47,229 nt of DNA from Stenotrophomonas acidaminiphila (GTDB taxonomy: Bacteria > Pseudomonadota > Gammaproteobacteria > Xanthomonadales > Xanthomonadaceae). The position numbers and the translations under genes were made by a program. The stretch spans positions 1 through 47,229 of the forward strand of contig NZ_LDJO01000030.1 in assembly GCF_001431595.1 (NCBI RefSeq), in the 5' to 3' direction. Positions 1 through 7,827 of the stretch are shown in pieces. The number at the start of each line of letters is the position of its first letter. Positions within the stretch are counted from its first letter, which is position 1. The notes below the pieces were generated by a model, which had not been told where the DNA came from, did no database searches, and worked only from the letters and a program-made list of their open reading frames with translations.

Positions 1-22
1 GGAAACCGCCGGGAGCGGTTCC
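1..22 (+). terminator. Possible hairpin of an upstream gene at the left edge
   Basis: The first 22 bases form an imperfect hairpin: GGAA(A)CCGC pairs with GCGGTTCC across a short loop, with one bulged A. It could be the terminator of a gene outside the window. No T-run follows, so this is weak. Confidence 0.25.
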
Positions 23-113
23 CAACAGCGCGCAGCGCTGGCCCGCAGGGCGCCCGTCATGGACGGCAGGGCGTAAAATACGCAGCTCAACCCCCGCCAG
101 CCTCGAGCAAGCC

Positions 114-1631
114 GTGACATCGATCAAGCAGGAAGACCTCATCCAGTCCATCGCCGACGCGCTGCAGTACATCTCGTACTACCACCCGGTCGACTACATC
201 AAGAACCTGGCCGCTGCCTATGAGCGCGAGGAGTCGCCGGCGGCCAAGGAGGCGATGGCGCAGATCCTGATCAACTCGCGCATGTGCGCCGAGGGCCACC
301 GCCCGATCTGCCAGGACACCGGCATCGTCACCGTGTTCCTCGAGATCGGCATGAACGTGCGCTGGGACGACGCCACCATGGGCGTGGAGGACATGGCCAA
401 CGAGGGCATCCGCCGCGCCTACGCCTACCCGGACAACAAGCTGCGCGCCTCGGTGCTGGCCGACCCGGCCGGCAAGCGCACCAATACCCGCGACAACACC
501 CCGGGCGTGGTCAACGTCAAGGTCGTGCCGGGCGATACCGTCGAGGTGATCGTCGCCGCCAAGGGCGGCGGTTCGGAGGCCAAGAGCAAGTTCGCCATGC
601 TCAACCCGTCCGACTCCATCGTCGACTGGGTGCTCAAGACCGTGCCGACCATGGGCGCCGGCTGGTGTCCGCCGGGCATGCTCGGCATCGGCATCGGCGG
701 CACCGCCGAGAAGGCGATGCTGCTGGCCAAGGAGGCGCTGATGGAGCCGATCGACATCAACGAGCTCAAGGCCCGCGGCCCGTCCAACCGCGCCGAGGAA
801 CTGCGCCTGGAGCTGTACGACAAGGTCAATGCGCTGGGCATCGGCGCGCAGGGCCTGGGCGGCCTGACCACGGTGCTGGACATCAAGGTCAAGGACTACC
901 CGACCCATGCCGCCAACCTGCCGGTGGCGATGATCCCGAACTGCGCCGCGACCCGCCATGCGCACTTCACCCTGGACGGCAGTGGCCCGGTGATGCTGGA
1001 TCCGCCGTCGCTGGAAGACTGGCCGCAGATCACCTACGACGCTTCCAAGGGCACCCGTGTCGACCTGGACACCGTCACCCCGGAGGAAGTGGCCAGCTGG
1101 AAGCCGGGCCAGACCCTGCTGCTCAACGGCAAGCTGCTGACCGGGCGCGACGCCGCGCACAAGCGCATGGTCGACATGCTCAACAAGGGCGAGCCGCTGC
1201 CGGTCGACCTGAAGGGCCGCTTCATCTATTACGTCGGCCCGGTCGATCCGGTGCGCGACGAGGTGGTGGGGCCGGCCGGTCCGACCACGGCGACCCGCAT
1301 GGACAAGTTCACCCGCCAGATCCTGGAGCAGACCGGCCTGTTGGGCATGGTCGGCAAGGCCGAGCGCGGCCCGGCGGCGATCGAGGCGATCCGCGACAAC
1401 AAGTCGGCCTACCTGATGGCGGTCGGCGGCTCGGCCTACCTGGTGTCCAAGGCGATCAATGCCTCGAAGGTGGTCGGGTTCGCCGACCTGGGCATGGAGG
1501 CGATCTACGAGTTCACCGTGCAGGACATGCCGGTGACGGTGGCGGTCGATTCCACCGGCGAGTCGGTGCACAGGACCGGCCCGCGCGAATGGCAGGCCCG
1601 CATCGGCAAGATCCCGGTGGTCGTGGAGTAA
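114..1631 (+). CDS. fumA: Fumarate hydratase class I (iron-sulfur, single polypeptide)
   Basis: Interconverts fumarate and L-malate in the TCA cycle in the cytoplasm. The 505-residue chain has the N-terminal alpha domain and the C-terminal beta domain of class I fumarases fused in one protein, the usual length for FumA/FumB-type enzymes. Three cysteines in the expected contexts, Cys66 (ICQDTGIV), Cys185 (GWCPPGM) and Cys277 (IPNCAATRH), should bind the oxygen-sensitive 4Fe-4S cluster. The beta domain shows YVGPVDPV and GPTTATRMD. The start is GTG at 114; no in-frame ATG lies close by and homology begins at this point. A TAAAAT element at 74-79 could be a -10 box. The gene stands alone and is followed by a strong hairpin terminator. 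The assignment is firm; which paralogue symbol is used (fumA or fumB) is arbitrary. Confidence 0.95.
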   Translation: MTSIKQEDLIQSIADALQYISYYHPVDYIKNLAAAYEREESPAAKEAMAQILINSRMCAEGHRPICQDTGIVTVFLEIGMNVRWDDATMGVEDMANEGIRRAYAYPDNKLRASVLADPAGKRTNTRDNTPGVVNVKVVPGDTVEVIVAAKGGGSEAKSKFAMLNPSDSIVDWVLKTVPTMGAGWCPPGMLGIGIGGTAEKAMLLAKEALMEPIDINELKARGPSNRAEELRLELYDKVNALGIGAQGLGGLTTVLDIKVKDYPTHAANLPVAMIPNCAATRHAHFTLDGSGPVMLDPPSLEDWPQITYDASKGTRVDLDTVTPEEVASWKPGQTLLLNGKLLTGRDAAHKRMVDMLNKGEPLPVDLKGRFIYYVGPVDPVRDEVVGPAGPTTATRMDKFTRQILEQTGLLGMVGKAERGPAAIEAIRDNKSAYLMAVGGSAYLVSKAINASKVVGFADLGMEAIYEFTVQDMPVTVAVDSTGESVHRTGPREWQARIGKIPVVVE

Positions 1632-1658
1632 GGCGCGGCCGCCCCTGCGGTGTCTTTG

Positions 1659-1690
1659 AAGCGGCCCGGGCGTATGCTCGGGCCGTTTCT
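1659..1690 (+). terminator. Rho-independent terminator after fumarase
   Basis: A 13-bp GC-rich stem (1659-1671 with 1676-1688, two G-U pairs, 4-nt loop) ends in TTTCT. It lies 28 bases after the fumarase stop codon. Confidence 0.7.
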
Positions 1691-1707
1691 CATCGGGAGG
1701 TGCGGGC

Positions 1708-2028
1708 ATGCGTGCTGGGTTTTGGGCGATGCGGGTGGGCATGACGTTGCTGGTGGCAGGCTGTTCCAGCGACGGGGGATGGCGCGATCCGCCGCGCGAC
1801 GACCCGGCCGCCTGCGTGAACCATTGCCAGAACGCCTATCAGCGCTGCAACGCCAATCCCCGCGGCTACGGCGATTGCGGCCAGGCCAGCCGCGACAACC
1901 AGTGCGACACGATCACCAACCCCGAGCTGCGCGGCGCCTGCCAGACGTCGCAGGCGTTCTGCCAGAACCGCTCGGCGGCGGCGGTATGCGGCGAGCGCCT
2001 GAACAGCTGCATGGCCGGCTGCAACTGA
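1708..2028 (+). CDS. Small cysteine-rich lipoprotein, unknown function
   Basis: A 106-residue predicted lipoprotein. A short basic N-terminus and hydrophobic stretch lead to a lipobox LVAGC with the lipidated Cys19, and SSD follows, compatible with outer-membrane sorting. The mature part is hydrophilic and carries ten further cysteines in an even spread (for example VNHCQNAYQRC and RLNSCMAGCN), suggesting several disulfides in the periplasm. I do not recognise a named domain. The ATG at 1708 has GGGAGG about 8 bases upstream; ATGs at 1729 and 1741 are alternatives that shorten the signal. The gene is monocistronic, between the fumarase terminator and a GST gene. Not recognised beyond lipoprotein. 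Confidence 0.8.
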   Translation: MRAGFWAMRVGMTLLVAGCSSDGGWRDPPRDDPAACVNHCQNAYQRCNANPRGYGDCGQASRDNQCDTITNPELRGACQTSQAFCQNRSAAAVCGERLNSCMAGCN

Positions 2029-2031
2029 GCG

Positions 2032-2064
2032 GCCCCGCCGCCGCGGGCCTGTCTGCGGCGGGGC
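2032..2064 (+). terminator. Probable hairpin terminator after the lipoprotein gene
   Basis: A 10-bp perfect GC stem (2032-2041 with 2055-2064) begins four bases after the lipoprotein stop. No U-run follows, so it may act as an mRNA end stabiliser instead. Confidence 0.4.
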
Positions 2065-2122
2065 TGTCCCGCCGTGACAGCGGGCGACGCTAAGATGGCG
2101 CACCACTGCCAGGGAGAGCCGC

Positions 2123-2758
2123 ATGTCCGTCGTCCTGTATGGATCGCAAAGCACCGCATCGCTGGTGGTGCACTGGCTGTTGATCGAGCTGGGCATCGAA
2201 CACGAGCTGCACCAGCTCGATTTCGAGCGGAACGAGCAGAAGTCGCCGGGTTACCTGGCGATCAATCCGGCCGGACGGGTGCCGACGCTGCTGATCGACG
2301 GCCAGGTGCTCACCGAATCGGCCGCCATTGCCATGCATCTGGCCGACCTGCACCCGCAGGCGGGCCTGGCGCCGGCGCCAGGCACCGCGGCACGCGGCGC
2401 GTACTACCGCTGGATGTGCTTCTGCGTCTACACCCTGATGCCGGCCTACCGGGCGTGGTTCTATCCGCATGAGCCCGCCGGCGAGGCCAATGCCGATGCG
2501 GTGAAGGGGCGTGCACGGGTGCAGCTGGAGGCCGCCTGGCAGCAGGTGGCCGATCACCTGCAGGACGAAGGGCCGTACATGCTCGGCGCGCAGGTTTCGG
2601 TTGTGGACTTCATGATGACCATGCTGATGCGCTGGTCGCGCAACATGCCATGCCCGAGCGACGCCTGGCCGGTGCTGGCCGCGCATGCGCGGCGGATGAA
2701 GGACCGCCCCGCGCTGGCCGAGGTCTACCGCCGCGAGGGCATCAGCGACTGGACCTGA
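2123..2758 (+). CDS. Glutathione S-transferase family protein
   Basis: A 211-residue cytosolic GST-fold protein. The N-terminal thioredoxin-like domain (residues 1-80) begins MSVVLYGSQSTASLV, contains the cis-proline segment GRVPTLLIDG, and has the glutathione gamma-glutamyl-binding motif LTESAAIAMHLAD. The all-helical C-terminal domain follows (about 90-205) with GAQVSVVDFMMTMLM, matching the N-capping box of GSTs. Length is normal for the family. The ATG at 2123 has a GGGAGAG ribosome-binding site. It probably conjugates or reduces electrophiles with glutathione; the substrate cannot be predicted, and no neighbour gives a pathway. Confidence 0.9.
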   Translation: MSVVLYGSQSTASLVVHWLLIELGIEHELHQLDFERNEQKSPGYLAINPAGRVPTLLIDGQVLTESAAIAMHLADLHPQAGLAPAPGTAARGAYYRWMCFCVYTLMPAYRAWFYPHEPAGEANADAVKGRARVQLEAAWQQVADHLQDEGPYMLGAQVSVVDFMMTMLMRWSRNMPCPSDAWPVLAAHARRMKDRPALAEVYRREGISDWT

Positions 2759-2825
2759 GCCCGCGCCCCGGGCCCTTGCCTGCGTGGGCGGGCGCACTGC
2801 CGGGCACGGGCCGGCCGGGCATGGC

Positions 2826-3935
2826 TCAATCCACGTAGTCGTCGAATCTGCGGCCGCCCTGGAACGGCATCAGGTGCTGGCGCACGATGCCCTTGGGTAC
2901 CGTCTCCAGTTTCATCACGCCGTACTCCTGCGGCCACTGCGCCGGGTCGCGCGGCAGCTTGAAGGTGCCCATCAGCATGTCCACCAGCGGCAGGTGGATG
3001 GCGTAGTTCACGTCCACGTATTCCTTCTGCCGGGCGTGGTGCCAGTGGTGGTAGCGCGGCAGCACCACCAGGTACTCCAGCCAGCCGAAGCGGAGCCCGA
3101 GGTTGGCGTGGGCCAGCACCGCCTGCAGCCCGACCAGGATCACGTAGGCATTGACCGCAGGGGTCGAGAAGCCCAGCACCAGCAGCGGCAGCAGCACCGC
3201 GCTGCGGGTCATCACGATCTCGATGAAATGGATGCGCGAGCCGGCCAGCCAGTCCATGTGCCGGCTGGAATGGTGCACGGCGTGGAAGCGCCACAGCCAT
3301 GGGATGTTGTGGTAGGCGCGGTGCAGCAGCGCCTGCGCCATGTCGGCCACGAACACCGCGATCAGGAACTGCGCCCAGACCGGAAGCGACTGGATCGCGG
3401 CCTTCAGTGACGGGAACGCGGCCAGACCGGCGATGGTGGAGGTGGAGGCGGTGACCAGGATCAGGATGAACTGCACCAGCACGTGGCTCATGAAGAAGTA
3501 GGCCACGTCGGTGCGCCAGCCCGGGCGCAGCGGCGACAGCGTGCGCTTGCCGAGGTAGCGCTCCAGCGGCACGAACACCAGCGCCGAGAAGAACAGCGAC
3601 AGCACGAACCAGTCCAGTCCCAGCGAATAGGGCGTCTGTCCGATCGCGTCGAACTGCACGTTGGTGCCGCCCAGCAGCACCGCGAGGGTCGCGCTGCCGA
3701 CGCCGATCGTGGCGATGCGCTTGTTGCGGTCGCGCAGGATGGCCAGCGTACCCAGCACGAATGCGGCGGCCAGGCCGACCAGCAGCAGGTGGCGGGCGAA
3801 CTGTTCGTTGTAGACGGCGCGGAATTCGCGGCTGGTCAGCAGTTCCGGGAAATGGAAACAGGCCACCGCCATCAGGCTCAACAGCCCCAGCAGCGCGGAG
3901 GCATGGGCGAAGAAGGAACGGTGCGGTCGGGCCAT
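2826..3935 (-). CDS. Sterol desaturase / fatty acid hydroxylase family membrane protein
   Basis: A 369-residue integral membrane protein of the fatty-acid-hydroxylase superfamily, whose diiron site is built from histidine clusters. The clusters are visible in order: HRAYHN, HAVHHSSRHMD, and HHWHHARQKEY followed by NYAIHLPL. Several hydrophobic helices precede them (about 10-30, 50-70, 80-100, 110-125, 150-175). The family hydroxylates or desaturates lipids such as sterols, fatty acids or carotenoids in the cytoplasmic membrane. The substrate here is unknown, since no sterol or carotenoid genes are nearby. The N-terminal four helices make it longer than the minimal domain. Transcribed leftward, alone. 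Confidence 0.88.
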   Translation of the reverse strand: MARPHRSFFAHASALLGLLSLMAVACFHFPELLTSREFRAVYNEQFARHLLLVGLAAAFVLGTLAILRDRNKRIATIGVGSATLAVLLGGTNVQFDAIGQTPYSLGLDWFVLSLFFSALVFVPLERYLGKRTLSPLRPGWRTDVAYFFMSHVLVQFILILVTASTSTIAGLAAFPSLKAAIQSLPVWAQFLIAVFVADMAQALLHRAYHNIPWLWRFHAVHHSSRHMDWLAGSRIHFIEIVMTRSAVLLPLLVLGFSTPAVNAYVILVGLQAVLAHANLGLRFGWLEYLVVLPRYHHWHHARQKEYVDVNYAIHLPLVDMLMGTFKLPRDPAQWPQEYGVMKLETVPKGIVRQHLMPFQGGRRFDDYVD

Positions 3936-4103
3936 GCGCGGACTTCCTGTCGAGGGGCCGCCGGATTCTGCCTGTACCCGGTGAAGGGCGACAAGTCCGG
4001 CCCTGCCGGGGGGCAGGGGGCGCAGTGGCGGTGGCGGCCCGCGGCGGTGGCATTGCCCGCCGCCGCTCGGGCCTGCGCCGTTGCCGGCATCTACCCGTGC
4101 GGG

Positions 4104-4451
4104 TTACAGCAGGGTGCGCACCGTCTCCGGCGGGCGGCACAGCGCGGTGCCCTTGGGCGTGCGCACGATCGGCCGGTTGATCAGCGCCGGGTGCATCGCC
4201 ATCGCCTCGACCAGGGCCGCCTCGTCGTCGAGCCGGTCGGCCAGCCCCAGTTCGACGTAGGCGGGCTCCTTGCTGCGCAGCAGGTCGCGCGCGGGGATGC
4301 CCATCTCGTCGAGCAGCTGGCGCAGGGTGGCCGGGTCGGGCGGCGTGGCCAGGTAGTCGATGACCTCGATGTCGGCGCCGGCCTGCTGCAGCAGGGCCAG
4401 GGCGCCGCGGGAGTTCGAACAGCGGTTGTTGTGCCAGATCGTTGCTTTCAT
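4104..4451 (-). CDS. arsC: Arsenate reductase, glutaredoxin-coupled ArsC type
   Basis: A 115-residue ArsC-family thioredoxin-fold protein. The N-terminus reads MKATIWHNNRCSNSRGALAL, with the catalytic Cys11 in the CSNSR loop; the second diagnostic motif NRPIVRTPKG lies near the C-terminus. This class reduces arsenate to arsenite using glutathione and glutaredoxin. No arsenite pump or ArsR repressor is nearby, so it may be a chromosomal housekeeping ArsC-like protein. The start codon lies five bases after the pldA stop, so the two are probably cotranscribed. A longer reading frame into pldA exists, but homology starts at this ATG. Confidence 0.88.
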   Translation of the reverse strand: MKATIWHNNRCSNSRGALALLQQAGADIEVIDYLATPPDPATLRQLLDEMGIPARDLLRSKEPAYVELGLADRLDDEAALVEAMAMHPALINRPIVRTPKGTALCRPPETVRTLL

Positions 4452-4456
4452 TGCCT

Positions 4457-5596
4457 TCAGAACCATTCCAGCAGCGAGATGCCGACGCCGACATAGGTGG
4501 CGCGGTGGTTGTAGTCGATCATGCTTTCGCCATAACCGTCGAACACCTGGACGTGGCCGCGCAGCAGCCGGCTGAGCGGGAAACCATAGTCCAGCTGTAC
4601 CGAGCCGTGCGAGCGGTCGCCGCCGCGCAGCGAATGCCGCGCGGTCACCGAGAACTCGTGGCCGTTGCGGTTGTAGACCACGGTCGCGTCGCCGCGGCCG
4701 ATGTAGTCCTCGATGTCCGGGTTGTTGTCGTCGCGGCCGTTTTCCGGGATGCGATACCACGGCCGCAGCATGATCGCCCAGTTGTCGCGGTCCAGGCCGA
4801 CATTCAGGATCACCCGGTTCCAGCTGCGCGACAGCGGGTCGCTGCGGCCATTGGACTGGTGGTTGAGGCTGATGCCGGTCATGCGCCCGTTCCAGCCGAA
4901 CAGCGAATAGCCGTTGCGGAACACCAGCATGGCTTCGGGCTCGTAGTTGGTCTCGCGGAACGGGCGCGAGATCTCGCTGTTGTAGGCCTGCCAGCGCGAA
5001 CTCTGGGTATAGCCGACCCAGATGTCGCCGTTGTCGCCGAACAGGTTCTCGGCGACCTTGGTCTTGAAGCTGAGCTGGAACTTCAGTTCGGTGGCGTCCA
5101 GGTCCTCGGCTTCGGTCGCGGTGTTGGCCGGGTTGGGCGAGTGCGGCAGCCGGTTCGGCTTGCTGCTCCAGAACGCGGGCAGCAGGTACACCGGCTTGTA
5201 GGCGCGCAGCTGGAACAGGCCGAGCTTGGAATCCTTGGCCAGCTCCCAGCGGCTGTCCAGCATCGAGCCGCGGCCGGCGTTGGCCACGGCCGAGGCGAGG
5301 TCGTCGTGGGCGAAGAGCTCATTGCGCGGCGACGACGGCTGCTCCGGCTCCTTGGCGCCGGCCCTGGCTTCCTTGAGCGTCTGCTGCGCGGCGCTGGCCG
5401 CCGCGTCCGCGGCGCGCGTGTCGGCCGGGGTGCGGCCGAGCGCACTGTCGTAGCAGCTCAGGCGGGCGGCGTCCGAATCCAGGGCGAAGCAGGCCTGCGG
5501 CGAGGCCGGCGTGGTGATCGACTCCTGTGCCAGGGCGGCGGCGGAACAGCCTGACAGGGCCAGCAGCAGGACAGGGCGGGCGCGGGATGTATGCAT
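4457..5596 (-). CDS. pldA: Outer-membrane phospholipase A (OMPLA)
   Basis: A 379-residue secreted beta-barrel lipase that hydrolyses phospholipids in the outer leaflet of the outer membrane. It has a signal peptide (MHTSRARPVLLLALSG to about ALAQ), a short motif ACFALDSDAARLSCYDSALG and a charged linker found in xanthomonad homologues, then the 12-strand barrel. The catalytic signature is clear: SLNHQSNGRSDPLSRSWNRV contains the His-Ser catalytic pair and the calcium-site region. The C-terminal aromatic residue (LLEWF) fits Bam-dependent insertion. The ATG at 5596 is chosen because it begins the signal peptide; an ATG at 5611 would add MDRFR. Upstream DUF456 is 117 bases away on the same strand. 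Confidence 0.92.
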   Translation of the reverse strand: MHTSRARPVLLLALSGCSAAALAQESITTPASPQACFALDSDAARLSCYDSALGRTPADTRAADAAASAAQQTLKEARAGAKEPEQPSSPRNELFAHDDLASAVANAGRGSMLDSRWELAKDSKLGLFQLRAYKPVYLLPAFWSSKPNRLPHSPNPANTATEAEDLDATELKFQLSFKTKVAENLFGDNGDIWVGYTQSSRWQAYNSEISRPFRETNYEPEAMLVFRNGYSLFGWNGRMTGISLNHQSNGRSDPLSRSWNRVILNVGLDRDNWAIMLRPWYRIPENGRDDNNPDIEDYIGRGDATVVYNRNGHEFSVTARHSLRGGDRSHGSVQLDYGFPLSRLLRGHVQVFDGYGESMIDYNHRATYVGVGISLLEWF

Positions 5597-5713
5597 GCGG
5601 AAGCGGTCCATCGGTACAAGGGGGTGGCGCCCGGCGACGCAGGGCGTGATCCAGGGCAGCGATTGTCGGTCATTGCCCTGTGCAGCGGGAGTCATGGCCG
5701 ATGTGGCCCGGGT

Positions 5714-6199
5714 TCAGACGAACCAGGCGATGGCGAACACGCCGAGCATCGCCACTGCCAGTCCGAGCTTGAGCGCCACGCCCAGCACGATGCCCAGCCA
5801 GGTGCCGAAGCCGACCCGGGTGGCCTGGCCCAGCCGGCGGCCGTGCAGGTATTCGCCAAGCAGGGCGCCCAGGAACGGGCCGACGAACAGGCCGATGGGC
5901 ATGAAGAACAGCCCGACCACGGTTCCCAGCACCGACCCGGCCAGCGCCATCCGGCTGGCGCCGAGCCGTTGCGCGCCCAGTGTGGTTGCGAGCACGTCGA
6001 CCACGATGGACAGCGCGGTCAACACCCCCAGGACCACCAGTGGCAGCCAGCCGACTCGGGTGAACCCATCTGCCCAGGCCGCCACCAGCAGGCCGGCGAA
6101 AACCAGCGGCAGGCCGGGCAGGGCGGGCAGGATGACGCCGGCGATGCCGACGATCACCAGCAGGGCCGCTAGCAGATACAGTATGAATGAATAGTCCAT
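5714..6199 (-). CDS. DUF456 family membrane protein
   Basis: A 161-residue integral membrane protein with four to five hydrophobic helices and the glycine/proline-rich pattern of DUF456: GVILPALPGLPLVFAG near the N-terminus and GLFVGPFLGALLGEYLHGRR in the second half. The function of the family is not established; the glycine-zipper-like helices suggest close helix packing. The ATG at 6199 is preceded by the start of the cold-shock gene's divergent upstream region. It lies upstream of pldA and arsC on the same strand and may share a transcript with them. Confidence 0.85.
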   Translation of the reverse strand: MDYSFILYLLAALLVIVGIAGVILPALPGLPLVFAGLLVAAWADGFTRVGWLPLVVLGVLTALSIVVDVLATTLGAQRLGASRMALAGSVLGTVVGLFFMPIGLFVGPFLGALLGEYLHGRRLGQATRVGFGTWLGIVLGVALKLGLAVAMLGVFAIAWFV

Positions 6200-6227
6200 G
6201 CGGGTTCCGGGGCAGGACCAAAAGGGG

Positions 6228-6256
6228 TTGACAAGATTGTCTTTCCCCGATTGATT
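6228..6256 (+). promoter_or_regulatory. Candidate promoter of the cold-shock gene
   Basis: A perfect -35 hexamer TTGACA lies at 6228-6233, and TTGATT lies 17 bp downstream at 6251-6256 as a weak -10. A start near 6263 would give a leader of about 169 nt before the CSP start codon, the size known for cspA-type mRNAs. The -10 match is poor, so the placement is tentative. Confidence 0.45.
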
Positions 6257-6431
6257 TTTGGTTATGGTCGGGTTAAGTTTCAGCCGCTGAGCTTGGCAAG
6301 GTCACCGTGAATCGTGGCCTGATGGGTAGATCGCATGATTTGCTGCATCGTTACACCTCGCTTCCTCCTTGCAGTCAGCCGCCTTCCGGGGCGTATCCAT
6401 CAAACGTGAGAGCAACAGGGAGTCAGTCGAG

Positions 6432-6641
6432 ATGTCCGATCGCGAAACCGGCATTGTCAAGTGGTTCAATGACGCCAAGGGCTTCGGCTTCATCAGCCGC
6501 GAGAATGGCGAAGACGTGTTTGTGCACTTCCGCGCCATCCAGACCCAGGGCTTCAAGAGCCTGAAGGAAGGCCAGAAGGTCACCTTCACCGTGGTCCAGG
6601 GGCAGAAGGGCCTGCAGGCTGACGCCGTGCAGCCGGTCTGA
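6432..6641 (+). CDS. Cold-shock protein, CspA family
   Basis: A 69-residue single OB-fold nucleic-acid-binding protein. RNP1 (KGFGFI) and RNP2 (VFVHF) are intact, and the N-terminus [16 protein letters not shown] matches the family exactly. It binds single-stranded RNA and DNA and acts as an RNA chaperone or antiterminator. The ATG at 6432 is chosen over an in-frame upstream start at 6369 because the family begins here and AGGGAG lies about 10 bases upstream. The long untranslated leader suggests post-transcriptional temperature control, although the gene could also be a constitutive paralogue. Confidence 0.95.
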   Translation: MSDRETGIVKWFNDAKGFGFISRENGEDVFVHFRAIQTQGFKSLKEGQKVTFTVVQGQKGLQADAVQPV

Positions 6642-6664
6642 TACAGCCCGCGGAACAGCACAAA

Positions 6665-6694
6665 GGAAAAGGCCCGCGAACGCGGGCCTTTTCC
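6665..6694. terminator. Bidirectional Rho-independent terminator
   Basis: A perfect 14-bp inverted repeat (6665-6678 with 6681-6694) ends in TTTTCC on both strands. It lies between the converging cold-shock gene and the glycine-zipper lipoprotein gene. Confidence 0.85.
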
Positions 6695-6723
6695 ATGGGC
6701 GCAGCATCCAGGGTGGTCCTGCC

Positions 6724-7215
6724 TCAGCGCAGCACCACGCGGCCGTTGACCACGCGCACGTAGGTGTTCTCGCGGATGCCGCCCAGGTCCTTCTGGTTGA
6801 CCACGATCACGCGGCCGTCATCCATCCGCACCTGGATGTCGTAGGAATCGCCGGTGACGTTCTGCTGGATCTTGTTGCCGGCCAGTGCGCCGGCAGCGGC
6901 GCCCGCAGCGGCGGCGACGTTCTGGTTGCCCTTGCTGCCGCCGGTGTGGCTGGAGATTTCATGGCCGGCCACGGCGCCGACGATGCCACCGAGGATGGCG
7001 CCGGTGGCCGACGGCGCGGTACGGCCGGAAGCCACCGTGTCGATACGGGTGACGATGCCGCAGTCGGCGCAACGGTTGTTGTTGTAGCCGCCGCTGTTGT
7101 AACCACCGTTGTTGTAGCCACCGCCGTAACTGCTGCCGCCGTAGCCGGGGGAGGTGGCACAGCCGGCCAGGGCCAGGCTGGCGATGGCGCCCGCAGCGAT
7201 CAACTGGATCTTCAT
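6724..7215 (-). CDS. Glycine-zipper 2TM-domain lipoprotein
   Basis: A 163-residue envelope lipoprotein of the SlyB/PcP type. The signal peptide MKIQLIAAGAIASLALAGC ends at the lipidated Cys19. A Gly/Tyr/Asn-rich low-complexity stretch follows (about 24-50, repeats such as GGYNNGGYNSGGYNN). The glycine zipper (about 70-115) has small residues in a GxxxG spacing (GAILGGIVGAVAGHEI, AAAGAAAGALAGNKI). The C-terminal part ends in a beta-rich region (YDIQVRMDDGRVIVVNQ) typical of this group. The ATG at 7215 has GGAGAA upstream. It probably contributes to envelope integrity; the exact role is unknown. Confidence 0.88.
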   Translation of the reverse strand: MKIQLIAAGAIASLALAGCATSPGYGGSSYGGGYNNGGYNSGGYNNNRCADCGIVTRIDTVASGRTAPSATGAILGGIVGAVAGHEISSHTGGSKGNQNVAAAAGAAAGALAGNKIQQNVTGDSYDIQVRMDDGRVIVVNQKDLGGIRENTYVRVVNGRVVLR

Positions 7216-7324
7216 GGTGATTCTCCTTGCCAAATGGGTAGCGGGTATGACCATACCCGGCACGGTGAATCCTCCCGTTCCACGCGTGAATGGCGAGCCA
7301 ACCACGCGTGAAACCCAGGTCGAA

Positions 7325-7756
7325 TCACCGGAAATCCTGGTGGCACGCCTTGCAGTCGTTTCCAAGCTGTTCAGTGACGGCGGCCAGCGCGGTGCAGTCG
7401 GCCGGCGGCGAGGCCAGGGCATCGTTCAAGGTGGCGCGGAAGCGGCTGGCGTGCTGCTGGAAGCGGGTGTCGTCGCGCAGGCCGGGGAAGGCCAGGTCCA
7501 TGTCGTTGCTCAGCAGGCGCAGCGTCTGCAGGCGCGGGGTCGAGTCGTTGATGCTGCAGCGGTTCTGCTTGCGGCTGTCGCCGAGCAGCTGGGACTGGCG
7601 CGCCATGACGTTCATCAGGCTGTTCGGGAACGGATCCTGCCGGGCCTGGATGGCCCGCATCGCCATCACGGTGGCGACGATGCCGACCAGCAGGCCGGCG
7701 ATCAGCACGAACAGGTAGCGGGATGCGTTGGACTGGGTACGGCTGGGTTCGGTCAT
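7325..7756 (-). CDS. Membrane-anchored c-type cytochrome (cytochrome c'/c556-like)
   Basis: A 143-residue protein with an N-terminal transmembrane anchor (about 13-35) and a helical periplasmic domain. The single heme-binding motif CKACH (135-139) is at the extreme C-terminus, the arrangement of class II cytochromes c such as cytochrome c' and c556. Two further cysteines (Cys67, Cys121) may form a disulfide. The ATG at 7756 has CAAGGAG upstream. It may carry electrons or bind small ligands; no oxidoreductase partner is encoded nearby. Divergent from tcdA, with 71 bases between start codons. Confidence 0.8.
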   Translation of the reverse strand: MTEPSRTQSNASRYLFVLIAGLLVGIVATVMAMRAIQARQDPFPNSLMNVMARQSQLLGDSRKQNRCSINDSTPRLQTLRLLSNDMDLAFPGLRDDTRFQQHASRFRATLNDALASPPADCTALAAVTEQLGNDCKACHQDFR

Positions 7757-7827
7757 GGCCGGGCTCCTTGGGAATGCCCCGATGGTACGACGCACGGCAC
7801 GTTTGCGGCCACGGCTAGAATGCGCGC

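Noticed and set aside
87..1742. Long minus-strand frame opposite fumarase
   Set aside because: Same shadow effect; no recognisable domain, and the plus-strand fumarase is intact.
4102..4108. Another TGTAACC on the minus strand at the end of arsC
   Set aside because: It overlaps the arsC stop codon, and 16 bp downstream there is GGCAAC, not CGAA, so it does not match the two ECF promoters.
6307..6431. Small open frame in the cold-shock leader
   Set aside because: The predicted peptide is Arg/Ser/Pro-rich with no ribosome-binding site, and it overlaps the CSP gene in another frame; a structured leader explains the region better.
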